Of a DNA stretch of 64,000 nt, positions 56,210 to 63,915 are shown piece by piece. Position 1 is the stretch's first letter; each line of letters opens with the position of its first letter. Source of the DNA: Rhizobium glycinendophyticum (lineage in GTDB: Bacteria; Pseudomonadota; Alphaproteobacteria; Rhizobiales; Rhizobiaceae); assembly GCF_006443685.1 (NCBI RefSeq), contig NZ_VFYP01000001.1:310001-374000 (forward strand), in the 5' to 3' direction. The notes beneath the pieces were generated by a model. That model saw only the letters and a program-made list of their open reading frames with translations, searched no databases and had not been told where the DNA came from. The translations under genes were made by a program, and so were the position numbers.

Positions 56210-57601
56210 ATGAGCGACTTTGTGACAAGAACGGCCCCCGAGGCCAATGATGGACCGGAAGGTTCGTCGTCCGACGAGGGCAGTAGTCCTTCGCGAGCGG
56301 AAAGCTCGAACCGAAACTCAACCTCCTTCTGGGCGCGCCTCGCCCGCATCCTGAAGCCGTCGTCATCGACGAGCCTGCGCGAGGACTTGACCGTCGCGCT
56401 GAAGGCGGATGCGAGCCTGGGCGAAGCCTTCACGCCCGAAGAACGGGCGATGCTGCACAACATCCTGCGCTTCCGTGAAGTCCGGGTCGAAGACATCATG
56501 GTGCCGCGCGTCGATATCGAGGCGGTTGACCAGAGTGTGACGATCGGCGAACTGATGACCATCTTCGAGGTCTCCGGCCGTTCGCGCATGCCCGTCTATG
56601 CCGAAACGCTCGATGATCCCCGCGGCATGGTTCATATTCGCGACCTTCTCTCCTATGTGACGAAGCAGGCCCGCAGTCGCCGCCGCGCGCCCGCCCGTGC
56701 TGCTGCAAACGGTGCCGTCAATGGTGCCGACAAGGTCGAAAAGACCGATAAGGCGGCGAAGTCGAAGATCGATTTCGATCTCTCCCGCATCGATCTGTCG
56801 AAGACGGTCGCCGAAGCCGGTATCATCCGCTCCATCCTCTTCGTGCCGCCGTCGATGCTGGCCTCCGACCTGATGAGCCGGATGCAGGCTGCGCGTACGC
56901 AGATGGCACTCGTCATCGACGAATATGGTGGCACCGACGGCCTCGTTAGCCACGAGGACATCGTCGAGATGGTCATCGGGGATATCGACGACGAGCATGA
57001 CGATGAAGAAGTCATGTTCAGCCGCATTTCCGACGACGTCCTTGTGGCAGACGCCCGGGTCGAACTCGAGGAGATCGCGGAAGCCATCGGCCCCGATTTC
57101 GACATCAAGGACCGCCTGGAAGACGTCGACACCCTGGGCGGCCTGATCTTCTCGGCCCTCGGCCGCATTCCGGCCCGAGGCGAAGTCGTCCAGGCACTGC
57201 CGGGCTTCGAGTTCCACATTCTCGACGCAGATCCCCGCCGCATCAAACGCGTGCGCGTCACCCGCAAAAGGGCTGCCGCCCGACGCCGCTCCACCAAGGG
57301 CGAGAGCGAAATCCGTGGCGATGAGATCGAAGCCGCTAAGACGCGCGCGCAACCGAAACCGGCCGGGCCGGCCAAGGCACCGGCTCCCCAGGCGACGGAG
57401 GTCAAGCCGCGCGCTTCGAGGGCCGAGCCGAAACCCCGCCGCACCAAGCTGCCGACAGCACCTGCGCCAGCGACCGATCCCGTCGTGCCCGCTTCGGCAG
57501 ACGTGGTCCCCTTGCCCGCATCTGCAACCCCGCCGACACCCGCTGCGCAGGCCGGTCACACATCCCCTGCGGACGGCAATAAGTCTGCTTCGGGTACGTA
57601 A
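56210..57601 (+). CDS. CorC/TlyC-type CBS-domain protein
   Basis: Cytosolic protein of 463 residues without a membrane domain. The paired CBS domains (about 95-155 and 200-262) are split by a basic, alanine-rich insert at about 154-185. The CorC/HlyC domain (about 275-352) ends in the residues PGFEFHILDADPRRIKRVRV. A long Pro/Ala-rich tail (about 360-463) follows. The E. coli homologue CorC/YbeX is linked to magnesium and to ribosome maturation with YbeY and YbeZ; the names hemolysin C/TlyC are historical. It lies 12 bases after ybeY. The tail and insert need independent checking for conservation. Confidence 0.85.
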   Translation: MSDFVTRTAPEANDGPEGSSSDEGSSPSRAESSNRNSTSFWARLARILKPSSSTSLREDLTVALKADASLGEAFTPEERAMLHNILRFREVRVEDIMVPRVDIEAVDQSVTIGELMTIFEVSGRSRMPVYAETLDDPRGMVHIRDLLSYVTKQARSRRRAPARAAANGAVNGADKVEKTDKAAKSKIDFDLSRIDLSKTVAEAGIIRSILFVPPSMLASDLMSRMQAARTQMALVIDEYGGTDGLVSHEDIVEMVIGDIDDEHDDEEVMFSRISDDVLVADARVELEEIAEAIGPDFDIKDRLEDVDTLGGLIFSALGRIPARGEVVQALPGFEFHILDADPRRIKRVRVTRKRAAARRRSTKGESEIRGDEIEAAKTRAQPKPAGPAKAPAPQATEVKPRASRAEPKPRRTKLPTAPAPATDPVVPASADVVPLPASATPPTPAAQAGHTSPADGNKSASGT

Positions 57602-57686
57602 CCACGTGGCTGGCGAAGACCGCGACATCCGCACGGAAGTTTGAAACACTGCCGGGCGGTTGATTCGCGGTAGCGGAGGGGTGTGC

Positions 57687-59282
57687 ATGGAACGATTGGC
57701 CGGCAGGATCTTGCTGCTCGGGGGATGGCGACGCGCAGGGCTCGCTCTCTTCGCGGGCGCGATCGGCGCTCTCGCCATGCCGCCATTCGGCGTCTTCGCG
57801 GCCATGTTCGTCTCCTTCACCCTGCTTGTCTGGCTTCTCGACGGCTCGACCGGTAACCCAGAACGCAGCGGGACCCTCAATCTGCGCGCCGCCTTCGTCA
57901 CCGGCTGGCTCTTTGGCCTCGGCTATTTTGTCGCCGGCCTCTGGTGGTTGGGCAATGCGCTCCTGGTTGATGCTAGCGGCTTTGCCTGGGCAATCCCGCT
58001 CGCTGTCCTCGGTCTGCCGGCCATGCTCGCCATCTTCTACGGCTTCGCCGCCATGCTCGCCCGCCTCGTCTGGTCTGACGGCATGGGCCGGATCGCAGCT
58101 CTGGCCTTCGGCTTCGGCCTTGCGGAATGGTTGCGCGGCACGCTCGCCACTGGTTTTCCCTGGAACGCCATCGGTTATGCCGCCATGCCCGTGCCGCTGA
58201 TGATGCAGTCGAGCTATGTGCTCGGCCTGTTCGGGGTTACTGCACTGTCTGTCTTCGTCTTTGCCGCGCCCGCTCTGCTCGGAACCCGCAGAGGCTTGGT
58301 GCCCGGCCTGCTGATCGCCGTGCTCCTCTCTGCAGCACATCTAGGATATGGCGGCTGGCGCCTCTCTTTCGCACCACCGGACACGACAGAGCAGAGGCAG
58401 ATCAGCGTCCGCCTCGTTCAGCCGGCGATCGACCAGGCGCAAAAAATGGAGAATTCGGATCGCGTCGGCATCTTTGAGAAGCATCTAACGCTGACATCTG
58501 CGCCGCCGGCCGAAGGGCAAAAGAGACCGGACGTGATTGTCTGGCCGGAAACCTCCGTGCCCTTTATCCTGACTGAAAATCCGGACGCCCTGGTCCGCAT
58601 CGGAGACGTGCTCCAGGATGGTCAGGTGCTGATTACCGGTGCGGTGCGTGCTGAGGAACGCGGCGCGGGCCTGCCGCCGCTCTACTATAATTCCATCTAC
58701 ATGATCGACGACAAGGGCCAGATCCTGTCGGCCAGCGACAAGGTGCATCTGACGCCGTTCGGCGAATATGTGCCCTTCGAGGATGTGCTCCGCCGCTTCG
58801 GCGTCGAAGAGCTGATCAGCCTGCCCGGTGGCTTCTCGCCGGCAGCCAGCCGGTCGCCGCTCACTCTTCCCTCGGGCATCTCCTTCTACCCGCTGATCTG
58901 CTACGAGGCGATCTTTCCCGGCGAAATTCCGCCGGATTTGGCAGGTGCAAACGCCATCCTCAACATCACCAATGACGCCTGGTTCGGCGCAACGCCTGGC
59001 CCCTACCAGCACTTCCTGCAGTCCCGCTTGCGGGCGGTGGAGCGCGGTGTTCCGCTCTTGCGTGATGCCAATAACGGTATTTCTGCCGTGATTGATGCGC
59101 ATGGTGAGGTTGTCGACGGGCTTTCTCTAAACGCATCAGGCGCACTCGATACAACCCTGAGCATAGGTTCTGTCCCGAAATGGAACAATTTTGACCACAA
59201 CCTAAACTTTTGGTTGATCCTAGGAAGTCTTGGTTTCGTGGCCTTCATTTCTAGTCTGGGTTTTATTAGGCGAATGAATTGA
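57687..59282 (+). CDS. lnt: Apolipoprotein N-acyltransferase Lnt
   Basis: Inner-membrane enzyme of 531 residues that N-acylates the terminal cysteine of lipoproteins, the final maturation step after LspA. About seven membrane helices in the N-terminal 200 residues precede a periplasmic nitrilase domain with catalytic E (WPETSVPF), K (ASDKVHLTPFGEY) and C (ICYEAIFP). The ATG at 57687 has GGAGGGG upstream; an in-frame TTG nine codons earlier is less favoured. It is the last gene in the phoH-ybeY-tlyC-lnt series, an arrangement found widely. Confidence 0.95.
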   Translation: MERLAGRILLLGGWRRAGLALFAGAIGALAMPPFGVFAAMFVSFTLLVWLLDGSTGNPERSGTLNLRAAFVTGWLFGLGYFVAGLWWLGNALLVDASGFAWAIPLAVLGLPAMLAIFYGFAAMLARLVWSDGMGRIAALAFGFGLAEWLRGTLATGFPWNAIGYAAMPVPLMMQSSYVLGLFGVTALSVFVFAAPALLGTRRGLVPGLLIAVLLSAAHLGYGGWRLSFAPPDTTEQRQISVRLVQPAIDQAQKMENSDRVGIFEKHLTLTSAPPAEGQKRPDVIVWPETSVPFILTENPDALVRIGDVLQDGQVLITGAVRAEERGAGLPPLYYNSIYMIDDKGQILSASDKVHLTPFGEYVPFEDVLRRFGVEELISLPGGFSPAASRSPLTLPSGISFYPLICYEAIFPGEIPPDLAGANAILNITNDAWFGATPGPYQHFLQSRLRAVERGVPLLRDANNGISAVIDAHGEVVDGLSLNASGALDTTLSIGSVPKWNNFDHNLNFWLILGSLGFVAFISSLGFIRRMN

Positions 59283-59430
59283 CCAAAAACCCCTAAAATT
59301 GCATAGTGGCTCCGACCGTGAGTCTGCAAGTATGCTGGAAGATCATCGACGACGAGTACAACGTATCGTAATGGTTGGGCGGGCATGGGGTTATGGTCGA
59401 AACGCCAACACATTTGTCAGGACGACATTA

Positions 59431-59850
59431 ATGATCGAGAACAAGAAGAAGCCGAACCCGATTGACATCCACGTGGGTAGTCGGATTCGCCTTCGTCGCA
59501 CGATGCTTGGCATGAGCCAGGAGAAGCTTGGTGAAAGCCTCGGCATCACATTCCAGCAGATTCAGAAATACGAGAAGGGGACCAACCGTGTTGGTGCAAG
59601 CCGCCTCCAGAATATTTCGAATATTCTGACCGTCCCGGTTTCCTTCTTCTTTGAAGACGCGCCGGGCGAACACGCATCGTCTTCAACCGGCATGGCCGAA
59701 GCCTCAAGCTCCAACTACGTTGTGGACTTCCTGTCCTCCTCCGAGGGCCTGCAGCTCAACCGCGCTTTTGTCAAGATTACCGACCCCAAGGTCCGCCGTA
59801 AGATCGTCGATCTCGTCAAGGCTCTCGGAGCCGAAGCGGATACTGAGTGA
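59431..59850 (+). CDS. Cro/CI-type HTH regulator (PhrR-like)
   Basis: DNA-binding protein of 139 residues. The helix-turn-helix lies at about 15-67 (GSRIRLRRTMLGMSQEKLGESLGITFQQIQKYEKGTNRV in parts), matching the xre family. A short linker leads to VKITDPKVRRKIVDLVKALG near the C-terminus. This protein is highly conserved near metK in rhizobia and is like PhrR, an acid- and metal-induced regulator of Sinorhizobium. Its targets are not known from sequence. The start at 59431 has AGGA upstream; a longer frame from 59299 is unsupported. A strong terminator follows. Confidence 0.88.
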   Translation: MIENKKKPNPIDIHVGSRIRLRRTMLGMSQEKLGESLGITFQQIQKYEKGTNRVGASRLQNISNILTVPVSFFFEDAPGEHASSSTGMAEASSSNYVVDFLSSSEGLQLNRAFVKITDPKVRRKIVDLVKALGAEADTE

Positions 59851-59864
59851 TCGCTGGATGACCC

Positions 59865-59899
59865 AAAAAAAAAGCGGTCCCCCCGGGCCGCTTTTTTTT
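59865..59899 (+). terminator. Strong intrinsic terminator after the PhrR-like gene
   Basis: A run of nine A, GCGGTCC, CCCC, GGGCCGC and a run of eight T form a stem with one G-T pair and a loop of four C. It separates the regulator from metK and is 15 bases after the stop codon. Confidence 0.88.
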
Positions 59900-59924
59900 C
59901 GCCTTGTGGAGAAAAAGTTTACTC

Positions 59925-59944
59925 ACATAAAGATATATTTATGT
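59925..59944. promoter_or_regulatory. 20-bp palindrome at the metK promoter (SahR-like operator)
   Basis: ACATAAAGATATATTTATGT is a palindrome with one mismatch, 70 bases upstream of metK. It overlaps a possible -10 (CATAAA at 59926-59931) 16 bases after TTGTGG. Its shape and position fit an ArsR-type regulator such as SahR, which senses S-adenosylhomocysteine and controls metK and ahcY in many proteobacteria. Confidence 0.5.
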
Positions 59945-60014
59945 CGTTGTGTTCTTGTCATCGAAACTTGAACTGGGTAACGATGCCGCCATCCATACTT
60001 TGAGGGGAATCCCG

Positions 60015-61253
60015 ATGCGCGCCAACTATCTCTTCACCAGCGAATCCGTATCCGAAGGTCATCCGGACAAGGTTTGTGACCGCATTTCCGACGAGATCGT
60101 CGATCTCGTCTACCGGGAAGCGGCCAAGACCGGGGTTGATCCCTGGACGGTGCGCATCGCCTGCGAAACCCTCGCCACCACCAATCGCGTCGTCATTGCC
60201 GGTGAAGTCCGCCTGCCGCCGAGCCTGATGAAGACCGACAAGAACGGCAACGAGGTTATCAACCCTGCCAAGTTCAAGTCCGCCGCCCGCAAAGCGATCC
60301 GCGATATCGGCTACGAGCAAGACGGCTTCCACTGGAAAACCGCCAAGATCGACGTGCTCTTGCACTCCCAGTCCGCTCACATCGCTCAGGGCGTCGACAA
60401 GGCAGCCGATAGCTCCAACAGTGAAGGCGCCGGCGACCAGGGCATCATGTTCGGTTACGCCTGCAAGGAAACGCCCGACCTTATGCCGGCGCCGATCTAT
60501 TATTCCCACAAGATCCTGCAGTTGCTCTCCGCCGCCCGCAAGAAGGGCGAAGGCGACGTCGGCAAGCTCGGCCCCGACGCCAAGAGCCAGGTCACGGTCC
60601 GCTACGTCGACGGCAAGCCTGCCGAGGTCGCTTCGATCGTCCTCTCGACCCAGCATCTCGACGAGAGCTGGGATTCCAAGAAGGTCCGCCAGGTCGTCGA
60701 ACCCTTCATCAAGGAAGCCCTGGGCGAGTTGAAGATCGCCGACGACTGCGCCTGGTACATCAACCCCACCGGCAAGTTCGTCATCGGCGGCCCGGATGGT
60801 GACGCAGGCCTCACCGGCCGCAAGATCATCGTCGACACCTATGGCGGTGCAGCTCCTCATGGCGGCGGTGCCTTCTCCGGCAAGGACACGACCAAGGTCG
60901 ACCGTTCTGCCGCCTATGCCGCGCGTTACCTCGCAAAGAACGTCGTCGCCGCCGGTTTCGCCGACCGCTGCACGATCCAGATCTCTTATGCCATCGGTAT
61001 CGCCCAGCCGCTGTCGATCTATGTCGATTTGCACGGCACCGGCAAGGTCACCGAGGACGAGGTCGAGGCCGCGCTTCGCAAGGTCATGGATTTGTCCCCG
61101 TCGGGCATCCGCCGCCATCTTGACCTGAACAAGCCGATCTATGCTAAGACGTCCGCCTATGGCCATTTCGGCCGCAAGGCTGGCCGCGACGGCTCTTTCT
61201 CCTGGGAGAAGCTCGATCTGGTCAAGCCGCTCAAGGACGCTCTCAAGGCTTGA
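60015..61253 (+). CDS. metK: S-adenosylmethionine synthetase
   Basis: Makes S-adenosylmethionine from ATP and methionine. The 412-residue protein has [14 protein letters not shown] (ATP and metal site), [12 protein letters not shown], and [23 protein letters not shown], all intact. The ATG at 60015 has GAGGGG eight bases upstream; a longer frame from 59949 includes the control region. It supplies methyl groups to the methyltransferases in this window. No SAM-II riboswitch was recognised in the leader; the palindrome is the more likely control site. trmB follows seven bases after the stop. Confidence 0.97.
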   Translation: MRANYLFTSESVSEGHPDKVCDRISDEIVDLVYREAAKTGVDPWTVRIACETLATTNRVVIAGEVRLPPSLMKTDKNGNEVINPAKFKSAARKAIRDIGYEQDGFHWKTAKIDVLLHSQSAHIAQGVDKAADSSNSEGAGDQGIMFGYACKETPDLMPAPIYYSHKILQLLSAARKKGEGDVGKLGPDAKSQVTVRYVDGKPAEVASIVLSTQHLDESWDSKKVRQVVEPFIKEALGELKIADDCAWYINPTGKFVIGGPDGDAGLTGRKIIVDTYGGAAPHGGGAFSGKDTTKVDRSAAYAARYLAKNVVAAGFADRCTIQISYAIGIAQPLSIYVDLHGTGKVTEDEVEAALRKVMDLSPSGIRRHLDLNKPIYAKTSAYGHFGRKAGRDGSFSWEKLDLVKPLKDALKA

Positions 61254-61260
61254 AGGTGAC

Positions 61261-61962
61261 ATGACGGACGCGGAACGCAAGACGAGGTCGACCGAAGCCT
61301 TCTTCGGTCGACGCAAGGGCAAACCGTTGCGCGAGCAGCAGGTTGGGCGCATGGAAACCATCCTGCCCGAGCTCAAGGTTGACCTGAACTCTGCCGTCCC
61401 TGCTGACCTCAAATCGCTCTTTCCCTTGCCCGTGGAGAAGATCCGCCTCGAAATCGGCTTCGGCGGTGGCGAGCACCTCGTTCACCGAGCCCGCACCAAC
61501 CCGTCGACCGGCTTCATCGGGGTCGAGCCCTTCGTCAACTCCATGGCAAAGCTCTTGGCCGTCGTGGAGGCTGAAGGTCTGAAGAACATCCGGGTCTACG
61601 ACGACGACGCGACGCAGTTGCTCGATTGGCTGCCGGAAGGCCAGATCGACCAGATCGATCTGCTTTATGCCGATCCCTGGCCGAAGAAGCGCCACTGGAA
61701 GCGGCGTTTCGTCTCCCAGGTCAATCTCGAACGTTTCCATAAGGTCTTGAAACCGGGCGGCACCTTCTGCTTCGCCTCCGATATCGACACCTATGTCAAT
61801 TGGACGCTGCAGCATTGCCGCGATCACGGGGGCTTCGAATGGACGGCGCGCAATTCGACCGACTGGCTGACGCCCTATGACGGCTGGCCGGGCACGCGCT
61901 ACGAGGCCAAGGCCCGCCGCGAAGGCCGTTCCTCGGCCTATCTCACCTTCATCCGGCGCTGA
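61261..61962 (+). CDS. trmB: tRNA (guanine-N7-)-methyltransferase
   Basis: SAM-dependent enzyme of 233 residues that makes m7G46 in the variable loop of many tRNAs. The SAM site is [15 protein letters not shown] near residue 62 and FIGVEPF follows. [15 protein letters not shown] near residue 139 is the diagnostic TrmB motif. The ATG at 61261 starts seven bases after metK, which supplies its substrate, and the two are likely co-transcribed. A longer frame that begins inside metK is rejected. Confidence 0.95.
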   Translation: MTDAERKTRSTEAFFGRRKGKPLREQQVGRMETILPELKVDLNSAVPADLKSLFPLPVEKIRLEIGFGGGEHLVHRARTNPSTGFIGVEPFVNSMAKLLAVVEAEGLKNIRVYDDDATQLLDWLPEGQIDQIDLLYADPWPKKRHWKRRFVSQVNLERFHKVLKPGGTFCFASDIDTYVNWTLQHCRDHGGFEWTARNSTDWLTPYDGWPGTRYEAKARREGRSSAYLTFIRR

Positions 61963-62007
61963 TGAAGCGTCAGCCTGCGCTGACGCTCTTTCCATACGTC
62001 ATGCCGC

Positions 62008-62265
62008 TCAGTGCAGCGAAACGGTCTTCAGATCGTCCTCGGCCGCCTTGAAAAAGGTGCTCGAGCGATTGTCGGTCAAAAGGATCGGCGTGCCGTCGGC
62101 GGCAAACAGGGCCCACAGATCGAGCGTCGGGTCGATCTCCGGCGCTTCGGGAAAACAGCGCGTCACCTCGTCGGATTTCATCTTGCGAATATAGCCCACT
62201 TCGCCGGCTCCGAGATGAGCCAGTTCGGATTGCGTCAGGCGCGCTGAAGCTTCTTTCAGTAACAT
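62008..62265 (-). CDS. DUF1150-family protein
   Basis: Small protein of 85 residues with the DUF1150 pattern ELAHLGAGEVGYIRKMKSDEV and the C-terminal FAADGTPILLTDNR. Its function is unknown. In rhizobia it is often found after an Hsp20 gene, as here, which lies 47 bases upstream on the same strand, so it belongs to the heat-shock unit. The start at 62265 has GGAGG seven bases upstream; two in-frame ATGs upstream (62280, 62316) are less supported. Confidence 0.82.
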   Translation of the reverse strand: MLLKEASARLTQSELAHLGAGEVGYIRKMKSDEVTRCFPEAPEIDPTLDLWALFAADGTPILLTDNRSSTFFKAAEDDLKTVSLH

Positions 62266-62312
62266 TCCGAGCCTCCACATTGGGGGAGAGGCGGCAAACC
62301 ATGCCGCACCCC

Positions 62313-62735
62313 TCATTCTGCGGCCGAGATGTTAATTTTCCGTACCAGATGGACCGGTGCCATGCGGATGATGTCGATCGAGAGCAGTCCGTTGCGCAGG
62401 CTGGCGCCCGTCACTTCCATGCCGTCTTCCAGCCCGAAAACCCTTTGAAACTGGCGTGCCGCGATGCCGCGGAAGAGAAAATCCTGCTCTTCCCGTTCGG
62501 CCTGCTTGCCGGTGATCGAAAGCTGCCCGCCCTCGATCGTCACGTCCAGTTCGTCCTCGCCGAAGCCCGCGACCGCAAGCGTGATTCGCAGCCGGTCCTG
62601 TCCCTTGTCGGAGGGCAGGCGTTCGATGTCATACGGCGGATAGCCGTCGCTTCCGCGTGGCCGCCGGAGCGGAACGCCCTCGGCGAGACTGAAGGTGATG
62701 ATCAACCCCTCGGCGGGAAGTCGGCTTCGGCTCAT
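62313..62735 (-). CDS. Small heat-shock protein (Hsp20/IbpA type)
   Basis: Holdase chaperone of 140 residues with one alpha-crystallin domain. The N-terminal PPYDIERLPSDKGQDRLRITLAVAGF starts the domain, and GKQAEREEQDFLFRGIAARQFQRVFGL is the central block. The C-terminus lacks a clear I-X-I/V motif (NISAAE end), which is worth noting because that motif helps oligomerisation. The ATG at 62735 has GAGG upstream. It has a sigma-32 promoter and a short leader with a UUCG hairpin, and DUF1150 follows. IbpA-type naming is by family only. Confidence 0.88.
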   Translation of the reverse strand: MSRSRLPAEGLIITFSLAEGVPLRRPRGSDGYPPYDIERLPSDKGQDRLRITLAVAGFGEDELDVTIEGGQLSITGKQAEREEQDFLFRGIAARQFQRVFGLEDGMEVTGASLRNGLLSIDIIRMAPVHLVRKINISAAE

Positions 62736-62754
62736 CTGATCCTCTGTTTGCGCA

Positions 62755-62772
62755 ACCGGCCGAAGCCGGTTT
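62755..62772 (-). promoter_or_regulatory. UUCG-tetraloop hairpin in the hsp20 leader
   Basis: In the minus-strand transcript AACCGGC-UUCG-GCCGGUU is a seven-base stem closed by the very stable UUCG tetraloop. It ends about 20 bases before the ATG and just upstream of the GAGG ribosome site. It does not visibly pair with that site, so it may stabilise the leader rather than act as a thermometer. Confidence 0.6.
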
Positions 62773-62785
62773 TTCTCCGCCCGAA

Positions 62786-62814
62786 TATGGGGAGTGTCGT
62801 GCGGCGCGACAAGC
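62786..62814 (-). promoter_or_regulatory. Sigma-32 heat-shock promoter of hsp20
   Basis: On the minus strand CTTG (62814-62811), an 18-base spacer and CCCATAT (62792-62786) match CTTG-N17-18-CYTATNT at six of seven -10 positions, the same layout as the grpE promoter. It lies 51 bases upstream of the ATG. Confidence 0.6.
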
Positions 62815-62879
62815 GGTCGAATGCTTGACAAACGCCATTCGGATCGCCAAGCCTCGCGCTTTCGCTATCAGGACATCCC

Positions 62880-63824
62880 ATGACAGACCCCCGCAAAATC
62901 ATTATCGACACGGATCCCGGCCAGGACGATGCAGCGGCCCTCATGCTCGCCTTTGCAAGCCCGGACGAACTGAACCTTCTCGGCATCACGACGGTCGCCG
63001 GCAATGTGCCGCTCTCCTATACGAGCCGCAACGCCCGTATCGTCTGCGAACTCTGCGGCCAGCAGGATCGCGCCGTCTATGAAGGCGCCGAGCGGCCGAT
63101 GGTACGCCCCCTTGTCACCGCCGAGCATGTGCATGGCAAGACCGGCCTCGACGGCGCGGTCCTGCCGGAACCGACGATGAAGGTGCAACCGCAGCACGGG
63201 GTCGATTTCATCATCGATACCATCCGCCGCGAGCCGGAAGGATCCGTCACGCTCTGCACGCTCGGCCCGCTCACCAATATCGGGCTCGCTCTCCAGAAGG
63301 CACCGGACATCGCGCCCCGCGTGAAGGAACTGGTGATGATGGGCGGCGGCTTCTTCGAAGGCGGCAACATTACGCCTGCCGCCGAATTCAACATTTACGT
63401 CGATCCCCATGCCGCAGCCGCTGTCGTCGGTTCCGGCATCCCCGTCACCATGATGCCGCTCGACGTCACCCACCAGTTGATGACCACCAAGGCCCGCGTC
63501 GCCCGCATCGCCGAAATCGGCACCAGGCCGGCCGCAACCATGGTCGAATGGCTGCAGTTCTTCGAACGCTTCGACGAGGAGAAATACGGGTCTGACGGTG
63601 GTCCGCTGCATGATCCGACTGTCATCGCTTACCTTCTGAAGCCGGAACTCTTCAGCGGACGCCACTGCAACGTCGAGATCGAGCTGCAATCCGAACTGAC
63701 GGTCGGCATGACCGTCGTCGATTGGTGGCGCGTGTCCGGCCGCAAGCCGAACGTCCAGGTCATGCGCAACGTCGATGCCGACGGCTTCTTCGACCTGCTC
63801 ATCGAGCGTTTCGCCCGTCTCTGA
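62880..63824 (+). CDS. Inosine-uridine type nucleoside hydrolase
   Basis: Nucleoside N-ribohydrolase of 314 residues. The N-terminal calcium site reads IDTDPGQDDAAALMLAF (D10-x-D with the DD pair). ITTVAGNVPLS and HGKTGLDGAVLPEP follow, and the C-terminal HDPTVIAYLLKPELF supplies the last metal-site aspartate. These are diagnostic of the IUNH family, which salvages purine and pyrimidine nucleosides; specificity is not readable. It is divergent from hsp20 across 144 bases and is closed by a strong terminator. Confidence 0.93.
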   Translation: MTDPRKIIIDTDPGQDDAAALMLAFASPDELNLLGITTVAGNVPLSYTSRNARIVCELCGQQDRAVYEGAERPMVRPLVTAEHVHGKTGLDGAVLPEPTMKVQPQHGVDFIIDTIRREPEGSVTLCTLGPLTNIGLALQKAPDIAPRVKELVMMGGGFFEGGNITPAAEFNIYVDPHAAAAVVGSGIPVTMMPLDVTHQLMTTKARVARIAEIGTRPAATMVEWLQFFERFDEEKYGSDGGPLHDPTVIAYLLKPELFSGRHCNVEIELQSELTVGMTVVDWWRVSGRKPNVQVMRNVDADGFFDLLIERFARL

Positions 63825-63858
63825 ACGCGCTTTCGCGCAACGGCCTTGGCCGAAATGG

Positions 63859-63889
63859 AAAAGGGTCGCCATCGCTGGCGACCCTTTAT
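63859..63889 (+). terminator. Intrinsic terminator of the nucleoside hydrolase gene
   Basis: AAAGGGTCGCC and GGCGACCCTTT form a perfect 11-base stem around ATCGCT, 35 bases after the stop codon. The T-run is short but the A/T ends can act for both this gene and the convergent receptor gene. Confidence 0.78.
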
Positions 63890-63915
63890 GTTTGTGGGAA
63901 AGCCTTCGGAAGACC

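Noticed and set aside
59851..60014. SAM riboswitch in the metK leader
   Set aside because: The leader shows a terminator for the upstream gene and an AT-rich palindrome, but not a recognisable SAM-II or SAM/SAH core.
62736..62831. Extended N-terminus for Hsp20 starting at 62831
   Set aside because: It would include the predicted heat-shock promoter and leader hairpin, and lacks a ribosome site. The ATG at 62735 has GAGG upstream.
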